Below are positions 23,386-32,440 of a stretch of DNA of 55,972 nt, piece after piece. Source of the stretch: a bacterium (GTDB lineage Bacteria; Patescibacteriota; Minisyncoccia; JAUYLV01). Where the stretch lies: positions 1 to 55,972 of the forward strand of contig JAUSGO010000003.1 of assembly GCA_030649025.1 (NCBI GenBank), read 5' to 3'. The position numbers were made by a program, and so were the translations under genes. Each line of letters starts with the position of its first letter. Within the stretch, counting starts at the first letter, position 1. Below the pieces are notes generated by a model, which had not been told where the DNA came from, did no database searches, and worked only from the letters and a program-made list of their open reading frames with translations.

Positions 23386-26300
23386 ATGGGGAAAGTGTAT
23401 CCGAAAAGAGTCATGCGCGATATTTGGAGTCCTGAAGCAGGAAAACCATCTCTTATTAATTTAAGAAGAGATGCTCTACTTGGATTTGGGTCGCTTTTGG
23501 CGGCTCTTTTTATTTTTGTTGCAGCTTTTGTTCCGAGAGAATCTATTCTAGCCGGCGGACTTGCCAACTCATCATGGCCGAAATATGGGCATGACGAACG
23601 CAATACGGCTCGGCATAGCACTTTTTTCACGCAGACGGGAGATTTCGGTCATGCATGGACGCTCAACCTTTCACCGTATGACGCCGGCGTTACCTTTCAG
23701 GGAAATCCGGTTCTGGGAAGCGATGGCACTATATACGTTGGAGGGTATGCACCCAGCGCTCCCGTATATGCCATTACTCCCGAAGGGCTGCTTAAATGGC
23801 GCGTGACGATCGGCGATAGTTCGCAAAGCGGAATTGATGCGACGATTGCGCTTGATCAGTCCGGCAATCTTATTGTCCCTACTCCATACGGGTTCTTTAA
23901 ACTTAGTTCGGTCAACGGCAGTGTCGTCTGGTCGATACCAAACCTTTTGAGCGACGGATCTTCTCCAACGATCGCCGCGGATGGCACGATCTACACGTAT
24001 GGCACAGGAGCCGGCATGCCGGGAGCGGCATTTTTTGCGCTTAATCCCGATGGAACAATTCGCTGGAGCATCGATCTTACCGCCCCTTCCCGGGGCGTTC
24101 CGGCTATCGCGGATGACGGCACGATCTACTTTTCCACCCAAGACGGGTTCTTGTGGGCATTGAATTCCGACAGTTCGGTCAAATGGAAATATGATCTTGG
24201 GCAGAGCGCTACAGTAAGCGTGCTTGTTGGCATTGACGGGACAGCATATGTTGCCGCAACCACAAGACTTTTTGCAATCAGTCCCGACGGGACCCTTAAA
24301 TGGACATATGATGCAAGCGGCGATTATATCGGTAATGGTTTGGCGGAGGCGGTCGACGGAACGATATACTTCGGTACCTTCGGCCCGCCACATAGTCTTT
24401 TTGCGGTGAGTTCTGCGGGAACGCTCAAGTGGACGTATGCGCTTGCAAGCGGCGTGGATGGCGGCGTGTCCGTAGGCGGTTTGGGCTCGATCTATGTGCC
24501 TTCGAACGAAAGCATATATGCCATTTCGTCATCGGGAGAAAAACATTGGCAGTATGACAAGCCGTCGGAGTTTAATTTCTCTTTTTACGGAACTCCCATC
24601 ATCTCTACAGACGGTCTCTATCTTTTTATATCATCTGCGGACGATGGAACTATTACCGCGCTTATTCCCAAATCGGTAATGTCTGCAAGGCCCCTCTCGC
24701 TTCTCTCAAAACCCCCAATCGTTACCATAGAAAAACCGGCAACAGGAGAACTGCTTTCCGCCAAGACAGTTATTGCCTACACCGCGTATGATCCGGACGG
24801 AACCGGTGATTTTGGGTTTTCCGACAACCCTATTTCCATAGATTATTCCATAGATGAGGGTATTATCGGCACCTGGAAGACCGTCGTGTACAATAGCCCG
24901 AACTCCAGCAAGATGGAGTTTGATACCACAAATCTTCCGGATGGCGCGGAAGTCTTTATTCGTATCGTGGCGCGCGATCGCGTCGGGCTTTTTGATGAAA
25001 AAACAGCTGGCCCATTTTTGGTGGATAATCAAGGACCGACATTTCTTGTCCGCGCTCCCATTGTAAAAAATTCTGGATTTATAGATATTCTTGTGGAGGC
25101 ATCGGAGGCATTGAAGGATATTGTGGTATATGTAGATCAGGCGGGACGCGGAAAAGTGCTTGCGCCAACCACCGATTTCGGCGATCAGAAGCATTTTACG
25201 GCGCGCTACGAAGTTATCAAAGACTTTGACGGAGTGGCGACAGTTACAATAAGTGGCACCGATAAAGCAGGAAATACAAGCAATGTCATCCTCGCCGGAG
25301 ATAGATTCTCGGTATTTGTCACACCCCCTCCAAAACCCGTGGTACTTTCACCCCGCAATGGAGATATTTTATCGGAGGCGATTCTTAAGATATCCGGCAT
25401 CTCCATTCCAGGCGCACGGGTACTTATCACGGTAAACGGCACGGACCAGTATGAAGTAAAACCATTTCCTAACGGAACCTTCAGCATAGCGGGAGTAGTC
25501 CTTTCCACAAAAAATCTTGGGAAAAACACCATCGCGTTAGTCGCCGAAGATGCAGTAGGTGTTTCCGAGTCTCTCATTTTGTCAGTTATAGTGAACACTC
25601 CGCCCAAAGTAACTATACTGTTACCCCGTTCGGGAAGAATCCTCTCTGATGTCGTTAAATTCACTTGGAGCGCCGAGGATCCCAACGCCGACAAGCTTCG
25701 TTTCTCTTTCGCATATTCCACCAATGACGGAGATACATGGCTTACAACGGCAACGGATATCGCCGAGACAAGTTATGCGTGGGATACGACGGTTGCACCA
25801 GACGGTCCGGGGGTAAAAGTGCGCATCACCGCGTCTGATGGTATCGGAGATTCCTATGCCATTGGTGGACCTTACACGCTTAAGAACGATCTGCCGATTA
25901 TAAAAATTGACTCGCCGACCTCATCATTCATAAATACGCGTACGCTTGATCTAAAAGGACAAGTCCGCTCGAATCTTTATACCATCTCTAATCTCTCATA
26001 TAGTTTTAACCAGACCGACTGGACGGCTATTCCGGCAGGGGATGGGTCGTATAATTCCGGTGACGAATTATTTTCTCTTTTGATGCCGCGGCAATTCCCT
26101 GAAGGGAATATCGCGCTTTATTTCCGAGCCCAGGACTCCCGAAAGAAATATGGATATAAGGAAATGGTATTTACCATAGACACACAGCCGCCACAAAAAC
26201 CTTCTTTAGTGATTAGGGAAACTCCCGCATTCTATAGTGATGTAGATGATGCCGACATTGCGTCAGAAGGGCTGCAGGTTGCTTTGCGTGGAACGGCCGA

Positions 26301-27720
26301 ACCACTTTCAAATGTATTAATATTCTTGGGAGAGAAGGAGATGGGTAGAGCCGCAACGGACCGTGAAGGTAAATTTTTGGCAGTCCTTACGTTGCCAAGT
26401 CATGGCGTGAATGAATTTCAAGTTTTCGCGGAGGACCGCGCAATGAACCGCAGCACAGCGCATTCTTTTACGATCACTGCCAACAACGCTCCGGAGTTTA
26501 CGCTTTTGTGGCCAGGAAAAAATGACTTTATCGGGGCCAAACACAAGATCATCTGGGAGGCAAAAGATCGCGATGGTGATACGGTGGCGGATGTTACCTT
26601 ATCCATCCGTAATCCGAGAGCAAGAATTGCCACACAACGTACATGGAGCATTATTGCGAAGGGTCTGAAGGAAACATCGTATACTTGGGGAGAAACTTTA
26701 AAATTTCAAAGCGGGGACTATGAACTGAAACTCTCCGGTTCTGACGGGTATGCGCAAAGCGAGCTTATAGCTCCCATCCGCATTGACAGCATTGCTCCTT
26801 CCCTCCAGGCCGCGCTGGCGCTTCCGAGGCGCACGAACAATCCACGTATCGGAGGCCAGGGCAACGCGCAAGATGATTTTTCGGGGATTGAAGCCGTTGA
26901 ATTTGCTCTTAATGAAGAACCGTTTACTAAAGCTACGCTTGTCCGAGGATATCAATCGGTAACATCGGCGTATCGCTTTGCATTCCCCAAAGAGCTTGTC
27001 GACGGTGACTATATGCTATCTCTCCGCGCAACCGACCGTGCGGAAAATATAAGTCAGACCACTTCCGCGAGGTTTACAATAGATACGACACCTCCCCACG
27101 TAGGCTCCTGGCGGATCCAGCAAGGACCCTCGCAGCTTTTTCCGGAAGAGGATATCGTGGATATGTTCGGTGGGGCTTCCTATGCGTTCTCGCTGGCTCT
27201 ATCCGAAGATGCGGTGCAATCAGGGTTCCGTATAGGTGATACGCCGTTCAATCTTGTCAAAAACCCTGGCGGACAGCTGTTTCAGGGACACATAGAATTT
27301 GAAAAGGCCGGCATATACCCGATGCATGTTGAAGTTGCGGATGATCTGGGAAACAGTAAGGCGATGCAGATTGGAACACTTCGAGTTATTGAACCGGCGT
27401 ATGTTGTGGATGCCAAAACTTCCGAACGTCTGGCGAATACCCGCGTAAGCGCGTATTTCTTTGATGAAGATGCAAAAACCTGGCGCTTATGGGATGGAGC
27501 TGCCTATGGACAAACGAATCCCCAAACAACCCAAAATGACGGCGCATTCCGGTATTTTCTTCCCCGGGGAACATACGAACTGCGTTTGAGCGCTTCCGGA
27601 CGCAAAAACACTAAAACTTCCCAGATCGTAATATCCAAGCCTACATTCTTAACCCTCACCGTCCCGCTCAAGAAAGCCGGTTGGTGGGAGCGGGTATTGC
27701 AAATATTTACCGGCCGCTAA
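23386..27720 (+). CDS. Giant exported beta-propeller / Ig-repeat protein
   Basis: 1444 residues. A membrane anchor (ALLGFGSLLAALFIFVAAFVP) precedes a PQQ-type beta-propeller, residues about 65-430, with repeated DGTIY...ALNPDGT-LKW blades. From about 440 to 1370 follow multiple Ig/fibronectin-like repeats (TVAPDGPGVKVRITASD, TIDTQPPQKPSL, TIDTTPPHVGSW), then a carboxypeptidase-regulatory-like domain (RLANTRVSAYFF...FRYFLPRGTYELRLSASG) and a basic tail. It is probably a surface adhesin or contact protein. The start may instead be the ATG at 23413. Confidence 0.85.
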   Translation: MGKVYPKRVMRDIWSPEAGKPSLINLRRDALLGFGSLLAALFIFVAAFVPRESILAGGLANSSWPKYGHDERNTARHSTFFTQTGDFGHAWTLNLSPYDAGVTFQGNPVLGSDGTIYVGGYAPSAPVYAITPEGLLKWRVTIGDSSQSGIDATIALDQSGNLIVPTPYGFFKLSSVNGSVVWSIPNLLSDGSSPTIAADGTIYTYGTGAGMPGAAFFALNPDGTIRWSIDLTAPSRGVPAIADDGTIYFSTQDGFLWALNSDSSVKWKYDLGQSATVSVLVGIDGTAYVAATTRLFAISPDGTLKWTYDASGDYIGNGLAEAVDGTIYFGTFGPPHSLFAVSSAGTLKWTYALASGVDGGVSVGGLGSIYVPSNESIYAISSSGEKHWQYDKPSEFNFSFYGTPIISTDGLYLFISSADDGTITALIPKSVMSARPLSLLSKPPIVTIEKPATGELLSAKTVIAYTAYDPDGTGDFGFSDNPISIDYSIDEGIIGTWKTVVYNSPNSSKMEFDTTNLPDGAEVFIRIVARDRVGLFDEKTAGPFLVDNQGPTFLVRAPIVKNSGFIDILVEASEALKDIVVYVDQAGRGKVLAPTTDFGDQKHFTARYEVIKDFDGVATVTISGTDKAGNTSNVILAGDRFSVFVTPPPKPVVLSPRNGDILSEAILKISGISIPGARVLITVNGTDQYEVKPFPNGTFSIAGVVLSTKNLGKNTIALVAEDAVGVSESLILSVIVNTPPKVTILLPRSGRILSDVVKFTWSAEDPNADKLRFSFAYSTNDGDTWLTTATDIAETSYAWDTTVAPDGPGVKVRITASDGIGDSYAIGGPYTLKNDLPIIKIDSPTSSFINTRTLDLKGQVRSNLYTISNLSYSFNQTDWTAIPAGDGSYNSGDELFSLLMPRQFPEGNIALYFRAQDSRKKYGYKEMVFTIDTQPPQKPSLVIRETPAFYSDVDDADIASEGLQVALRGTAEPLSNVLIFLGEKEMGRAATDREGKFLAVLTLPSHGVNEFQVFAEDRAMNRSTAHSFTITANNAPEFTLLWPGKNDFIGAKHKIIWEAKDRDGDTVADVTLSIRNPRARIATQRTWSIIAKGLKETSYTWGETLKFQSGDYELKLSGSDGYAQSELIAPIRIDSIAPSLQAALALPRRTNNPRIGGQGNAQDDFSGIEAVEFALNEEPFTKATLVRGYQSVTSAYRFAFPKELVDGDYMLSLRATDRAENISQTTSARFTIDTTPPHVGSWRIQQGPSQLFPEEDIVDMFGGASYAFSLALSEDAVQSGFRIGDTPFNLVKNPGGQLFQGHIEFEKAGIYPMHVEVADDLGNSKAMQIGTLRVIEPAYVVDAKTSERLANTRVSAYFFDEDAKTWRLWDGAAYGQTNPQTTQNDGAFRYFLPRGTYELRLSASGRKNTKTSQIVISKPTFLTLTVPLKKAGWWERVLQIFTGR

Positions 27721-27721
27721 T

Positions 27722-28354
27722 ATGCCTGATGTATCAATGAAAATTTTACCGCCTCAAATACCGGAGCAACCGCCGCAAGGAAGTGGCGCAAAAAGATTCG
27801 TGCTTATCGGAGTTGTGCTTGCGCTCTTGGCCGGCGCCGTATGGGGTGTCCGCAATATCCAGAAGGAATTTCTGGAAGAAGTGCTTGTGGAAGCTCCTAT
27901 AGGATCCGGAGCTGCGATACCGGAAACCCCCGCCGATAAGTTTCCGTTGCAAGCCGCACCTGACTTTACTTTGCAGGACCAGCGCGGGAACGTGGTGCGT
28001 TTGCGCGACCTGCGGGGAAAAAGCGTCGTTCTTCTCTTCTTTGCCGGCTGGAACGAAAATTCTTTAGATGGACTGCGCATACTCAACGGCGTATTCCGGA
28101 AGCTTCACGATGCGGGAATCGTTGTTTTTGCGGTAGATAATCTTGAACCTGCCGACACCGCCCGTATCATAGCCAGCCGCATGGAGCTTGAAGTTCCGGT
28201 CCTCTCAGATTCCGATGGCATTGTCGGCGAGGCGTATCGCATCACAGTCCTTCCTTCCTTCTTTTTCATTAACACAGATGGTATACTGGAAGAACGGCGC
28301 ATCGGGTTATATGGAGCGGATGACCTCCTTGCCAGGGCGCTTCAGTTGAAATAA
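27722..28354 (+). CDS. TlpA/AhpC-like thioredoxin-fold protein without CxxC
   Basis: 210 residues: one N-terminal membrane helix (FVLIGVVLALLAGAVWGV), then a thioredoxin-like domain (APDFTLQDQRGNVVRLRDLRGKSVVLLFFAGW, cis-Pro region ITVLPSFFFIN). Where redox-active family members have WCxxC this has WNENS, so it cannot do thiol-disulfide exchange. It starts 2 nt after the giant propeller protein gene and is surely co-transcribed with it. It may be a structural or chaperone partner. Confidence 0.82.
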   Translation: MPDVSMKILPPQIPEQPPQGSGAKRFVLIGVVLALLAGAVWGVRNIQKEFLEEVLVEAPIGSGAAIPETPADKFPLQAAPDFTLQDQRGNVVRLRDLRGKSVVLLFFAGWNENSLDGLRILNGVFRKLHDAGIVVFAVDNLEPADTARIIASRMELEVPVLSDSDGIVGEAYRITVLPSFFFINTDGILEERRIGLYGADDLLARALQLK

Positions 28355-28389
28355 CATTACTGGAGAGTAAGATTAATTATTTAATCACT

Positions 28390-29901
28390 ATGCTGTCCAT
28401 CTTCTGGATAAACAATATTCACTTCGCAATAGAATTTTTTGGAGCGGTAATGTTCATTGTGGCGGCATGGCTTATTGCGGATGCCGGGAAGCTCACCCGA
28501 ACTAAAAAATCTCTTGTCAAAGTGTTCGGTTTTGGCGCTGTTGCCGTATGGCAAGTTTTGCACGCGCTTGATATTTCGAATGAATTATTGCTTCTTGGCG
28601 GAATGACACTGTTGATACTGGGGCTGTTGTGTATCGCGTTGAGCGTTATTTTAGAGACGCCCCCTTTGCGCCCGAAAACATTTGAGCTGTTGTTTTTTAT
28701 TCCCAGCGTTGCGGGTTTATTGTCCGGTGTCTATGTTGCGGGAGGGCTCTTGAGCCTTGCCATAGCCGTACTGGCATTCCGCAGGTATAAAGCCGAGCTC
28801 AATAAACCTCTCAAACCTTTTTGGTTTTGCTTTGCCTTCCTTGCGGCATCGTTTTTTCTTGGAAGCGTATCGGTAAAGAGCCTTTCGCCCGGCACATTGT
28901 GGTTTGCGGAACATGCGTTGCGCGCTCTTGCCTTTGGAATTCTTGCGGTATGGGTTTGGCAATACCTTCTTCCGCGTCTCAAAGAAGAACTTCTGCTCAT
29001 TTTTGTAGCGATGTCTCTTGCCGTTTCGCTTGTGGTCACGTTCACCTTCTCCGCACTGCTGCTGGCCCGTATGCGGGCGGATGCGTCGCAAAGCATCCAG
29101 GCAAACGCGCGGGTCTTTTCGTATACCCTTTCACGCATGAGTTCGGAACTCCGCGCAAAAAGTATTAATGGAGCCGGGGATGAAAAATTAAGCAGAGCCC
29201 TTGCCACAAAGGATTTTGCCGCCATGGAAGATCAGGCAAAGATGCTTCAGGAAAGGCTTATGGTGGATTTTCTGACCCTGACGAACGAAACCGGAGAGGT
29301 TCTGGTACGCGCGAACTTGCGTACCGCGCGGGGAGAAACGATCCTTGGCGATTCCGCAGGAGTAATGGCACTTTCCGGAATTTCCGCTGGAGACATCGGC
29401 ACAACCTTACCGGAAGGACTTTCGGTGCGCGGAGCTTCTCCGGTTAAGGATACTAGCGGAAAGATACTCGGCATTATAGAGGTCGGGGAATCGCTTGATA
29501 ATGTTTTTTTGGATGCCTTCAAGAAGGTCACAGGCCTGGACGCAACCGTGTTTCAGAATGATACGCTGTACGCCTCCACCGTTCTTGATATTGACGGCTT
29601 AACGCGTCCCACTGGCGTAAAGCTTACCGATGCGGCAGTCCGTCAAAGCGTGCTTGAAAACGGGCAGGCGTATTCGGGAGGCGCTTTCTTTCTGGGAAGG
29701 CCGCATCTTGCAAGCTATATTCCTTTGAAAGATTCCAAAGGTACGACGCTCGGCATTATCGCTACTTCCCGCCCCGAGGTTGAAATATCAAAAGCGGCCA
29801 TTGCCACGAACCGTCTGACGCTTTTTACGACATTGCTTATTGTGCTGGCCCTTCTGATCCCGGCATACTTCATTGTGCGCAAGATAAGCGACGAACAATA
29901 G
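28390..29901 (+). CDS. Membrane sensor with Cache-like domain, no output domain
   Basis: 503 residues: about seven hydrophobic segments in the first 225 residues, then a membrane helix (LLIFVAMSLAVSLVVTFTFSALLLA) and an extracytoplasmic domain of about 215 residues with Cache-like features (LTLTNETGEVLVRANLRT, GKILGIIEVGESLDNVFLD, ASYIPLKDSKGTTLGIIATSRP). A final helix ends at VRKISDEQ, where chemoreceptors and kinases would continue into HAMP and signalling domains. The gene's own stop codon is followed by a clean terminator, so the protein is naturally short rather than cut by the window. Confidence 0.75.
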   Translation: MLSIFWINNIHFAIEFFGAVMFIVAAWLIADAGKLTRTKKSLVKVFGFGAVAVWQVLHALDISNELLLLGGMTLLILGLLCIALSVILETPPLRPKTFELLFFIPSVAGLLSGVYVAGGLLSLAIAVLAFRRYKAELNKPLKPFWFCFAFLAASFFLGSVSVKSLSPGTLWFAEHALRALAFGILAVWVWQYLLPRLKEELLLIFVAMSLAVSLVVTFTFSALLLARMRADASQSIQANARVFSYTLSRMSSELRAKSINGAGDEKLSRALATKDFAAMEDQAKMLQERLMVDFLTLTNETGEVLVRANLRTARGETILGDSAGVMALSGISAGDIGTTLPEGLSVRGASPVKDTSGKILGIIEVGESLDNVFLDAFKKVTGLDATVFQNDTLYASTVLDIDGLTRPTGVKLTDAAVRQSVLENGQAYSGGAFFLGRPHLASYIPLKDSKGTTLGIIATSRPEVEISKAAIATNRLTLFTTLLIVLALLIPAYFIVRKISDEQ

Positions 29902-29920
29902 GAGAGATCTCCGCGGAGAT

Positions 29921-29947
29921 AAAAAAATCGCCACACAGGCGATTTTT
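29921..29947. terminator. Bidirectional terminator
   Basis: AAAAAAATCGCC-acaca-GGCGATTTTT between the convergent sensor and receiver genes serves both strands. Confidence 0.88.
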
Positions 29948-29971
29948 GAAATATCTGCTCCAGAGGATATT

Positions 29972-30358
29972 CTACGAGAGGTGTTTCCAGATTGTCGCCA
30001 CGAGCGTTTTAAGATCAACCTCAGATTTTACCAGGTATTCCTTAACCCCGGCATCCTTGAATTTTTGAATATCCGCCGGTTTATCTCCCAGAGAAGTTAG
30101 CGTGATAATAGGGATGTTCTTTGTCTTGGGATTCTCTTTTATTTTTTTTAGCGCTTCCCATCCATTCATTTTCGGCATAAGAACATCCAAAAGCACGAGA
30201 TCCGGCGTTTCCTTCTCGAGCGCTTTTAATCCCTCTTCGCCATTTGCGGCAAGCGTAATGGCAAAGCCTTCTTTCGTAAGCTTCCGTTCATACATGCGTA
30301 CAATGAGCGGGTCGTCGTCTACAATGAGTATTTTCTTTTGAGGAGAGCTTGAGGCCAT
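29972..30358 (-). CDS. Stand-alone response regulator receiver domain
   Basis: About 128 residues, a single CheY-like REC domain: acidic pair ILIVDDDPLIV, phospho-acceptor Asp in LVLLDVLMPKMNGW, switch Thr in IITLTSLGDK and Lys in EYLVKSEVD. No DNA-binding or enzymatic output is attached and no histidine kinase gene is in the window. The ATG at 30358 (MASSSPQKK) lies 9 nt after a -10 box, so the message is near leaderless. Confidence 0.9.
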   Translation of the reverse strand: MASSSPQKKILIVDDDPLIVRMYERKLTKEGFAITLAANGEEGLKALEKETPDLVLLDVLMPKMNGWEALKKIKENPKTKNIPIITLTSLGDKPADIQKFKDAGVKEYLVKSEVDLKTLVATIWKHLS

Positions 30359-30367
30359 AGTATACAC

Positions 30368-30396
30368 AGTATAGTCTCTGAGCAAACTAAGAACAA
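30368..30396 (-). promoter_or_regulatory. Response regulator promoter
   Basis: On the minus strand TTGTTC - 17 nt - TATACT. A second TATACT directly abuts the ATG. Confidence 0.6.
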
Positions 30397-30418
30397 TGCC
30401 ACTTATTCACAGGACAAT

Positions 30419-31345
30419 ATGAAGAAAGTCTTCTTCTTGATCGGCGGGGCAATACTTGTGTTCTTTGCAGCCAGCGACGGTCTGGAATATTATCGCGCCT
30501 ATCGGAGCCAGGATGCCACGCCCGCGCCGACCCCGACCCCTTTGCCAAGTACTGTATCCGCCACGGGAACCCCGGAGCCTATCGGTAACGGCAACATCTC
30601 CGTATCTGCTCCCGGGAAATATACAAACATAACTCTCCCTTTCACCGTTTCGGGAAGTGCTCGCGTTTTTGAGAATACTGTGACCATCGTCTTAAAAGAT
30701 ACCGATGGAAACGAGTTATATCACGACTTTACCACTGCGCAACCCCGACGCTCCGATTTTTCTGAAATCAAAGAAGTCGGGGTACCGACTGAAACGTCGG
30801 GAAGTCCAGATACGGGACAACTTGGGCCATTTACTAAAACAATTACCTATCTGCAGAAACCTCCTGCATCGTCCGATCTGACGCTTGAAGTGTTTTGGAA
30901 TTCTCCGAAGGATGGGGAACCCCTTGATATCGTATCCATTCCTTTAGTTTTTAATGGGTCGGGAGCCCGCTCGACGAAAGTGTTTTTCAGTAATCACGGC
31001 ACGGACCCTTCTGCCGCCTGCTCCACGGTCTATCCGGTTTTGCGTCTCACCGCAACTATGCAGGCACCGGTGACAAGCGCTATAGAACAGCTTCTGAAAG
31101 GTCCAACACCGGAAGAACTCCGGGAGGGGTACACTACGGCAATTCCGAGTAACATTGAAATGCCCCGCATTGCCGTCTCCCAGGGTACTGCCACGGTAGA
31201 TTTCAAAGAAGATATATTTGCGTATAACCAAGAACCATGCATTCTTAAAACTATTTACGCGCAGATAGAAAGAACGCTCTATCAGTTTCCAAATATCAGC
31301 GGTGCTGTCATATCGGTTGAAGGACGTAAAAAGATTTTTCCATAG
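30419..31345 (+). CDS. Gmad2-GerMN domain exported protein
   Basis: 308 residues: an N-terminal anchor (KKVFFLIGGAILVFFAAS), a Pro/Thr linker, a Gmad2 Ig-like domain (ISVSAPGKYTNITLPFTVSGSARVFEN region) and a GerMN domain (KVFFSNHGTDPSAACSTVYPVLR...IEQLLKGPTPEE...GTATVDFKEDI). This pairing is common in Firmicutes, where such domains occur on spore and cell-surface proteins; its molecular role is not known. It is transcribed away from the receiver gene. Confidence 0.85.
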   Translation: MKKVFFLIGGAILVFFAASDGLEYYRAYRSQDATPAPTPTPLPSTVSATGTPEPIGNGNISVSAPGKYTNITLPFTVSGSARVFENTVTIVLKDTDGNELYHDFTTAQPRRSDFSEIKEVGVPTETSGSPDTGQLGPFTKTITYLQKPPASSDLTLEVFWNSPKDGEPLDIVSIPLVFNGSGARSTKVFFSNHGTDPSAACSTVYPVLRLTATMQAPVTSAIEQLLKGPTPEELREGYTTAIPSNIEMPRIAVSQGTATVDFKEDIFAYNQEPCILKTIYAQIERTLYQFPNISGAVISVEGRKKIFP

Positions 31346-31434
31346 CAGTATCGCTATCGTCACCGCACCGCAGTATAGGCATGAATGTGTAAAAACAACG
31401 CAATTGTACCTTGAAAACATTTAAAGGGGGGTGT

Positions 31435-32424
31435 ATGAATACCTACACCATGGATCGTAATATTGCTTTTGAGCTCGGAAGAATATGCGAACGGGCCGCG
31501 CTAGCCTGCGCTCCATATGTGGGCCGTGGAGATAGGCACACAGCGGATGGAGCGGCAACCGACGCCATGCGCAAGGCCTTCGATGATCTTTATATCCGCG
31601 GTACCATTGTCATTGGAGAGGGTGAAAGAGATGAAGCGCCAATGCTCTATATCGGGGAAAAGGTTGGTGGGAAAGGGGAAGCAGCGGAAGGGCCGGAACT
31701 TGAGATCGCTGTCGATCCGCTCGAAGGCACCAACCTTTGCGCTAACGGCTGGCCGGGCGCTATTACCGTTATTGCCGCAGCCGTAAAGGGGGAGGGCAAG
31801 CTTTTACACGCGCCGGACGTTTATATGGAGAAGATTGCGGTAGGTGAGGCTTGCCGGGGAGCGACCGATCTGCAATTATCGCCGACCGAGAATCTCAATC
31901 GTATTGCGGTGCGGCTGGAAAAGCCTGTGAAAGAATTGACTATCATGATCCTAGACCGACCAAGACATGAAAAGCTTATTGAGGAAGTCCGCAAGGCCGG
32001 CGCGCGCATCAAACTCATAACGGATGGCGACGTTGCCGGAGCGCTTGCATGTGCTAAACGCGAATCGGGCATCGATTGTCTTATGGGAATTGGTGCAGCT
32101 CCGGAAGGGGTTCTAGCCGCCGCGGGACTTCGCGCCTTGCGTGGAGAGATCCAGGGAAGACTGATTTTTAAAGATGATGCGGAAAAAGAACGCGCCAAGT
32201 CCATGGGGGTTACCGACCCCGATCATATCTACACCACCGAGGAACTTGCCCAAGGGAACGTAATGTTCGCTGCAACGGGCGTTACCACGGGAGATTTTCT
32301 GAAGGGCGTGCGCTACACGAAACATGGAGCTTGGACAAATACCGTAGTGATGCGCTCACGGACGCATACCATCAGATGGCAGGAAGTGGAGCATCATTTC
32401 GATAACGAGCCGTATAAATCTTAG
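31435..32424 (+). CDS. glpX: Fructose-1,6-bisphosphatase class II
   Basis: About 329 residues with class II FBPase motifs: GRGDRHTADGAATDAMR, VIGEGERDEAPMLYIGE, IAVDPLEGTN (metal-binding DPLEGT), ITDGDVAGAL, and GIGAAPEGVLAAAGLR. It dephosphorylates fructose-1,6-bisphosphate in gluconeogenesis. The ATG at 31435 follows GGGGGG by 3 nt and is preferred to the in-frame 31411. It is followed 16 nt later by the aldolase gene. Confidence 0.95.
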   Translation: MNTYTMDRNIAFELGRICERAALACAPYVGRGDRHTADGAATDAMRKAFDDLYIRGTIVIGEGERDEAPMLYIGEKVGGKGEAAEGPELEIAVDPLEGTNLCANGWPGAITVIAAAVKGEGKLLHAPDVYMEKIAVGEACRGATDLQLSPTENLNRIAVRLEKPVKELTIMILDRPRHEKLIEEVRKAGARIKLITDGDVAGALACAKRESGIDCLMGIGAAPEGVLAAAGLRALRGEIQGRLIFKDDAEKERAKSMGVTDPDHIYTTEELAQGNVMFAATGVTTGDFLKGVRYTKHGAWTNTVVMRSRTHTIRWQEVEHHFDNEPYKS

Positions 32425-32440
32425 AAAGAAGAATTTTACT

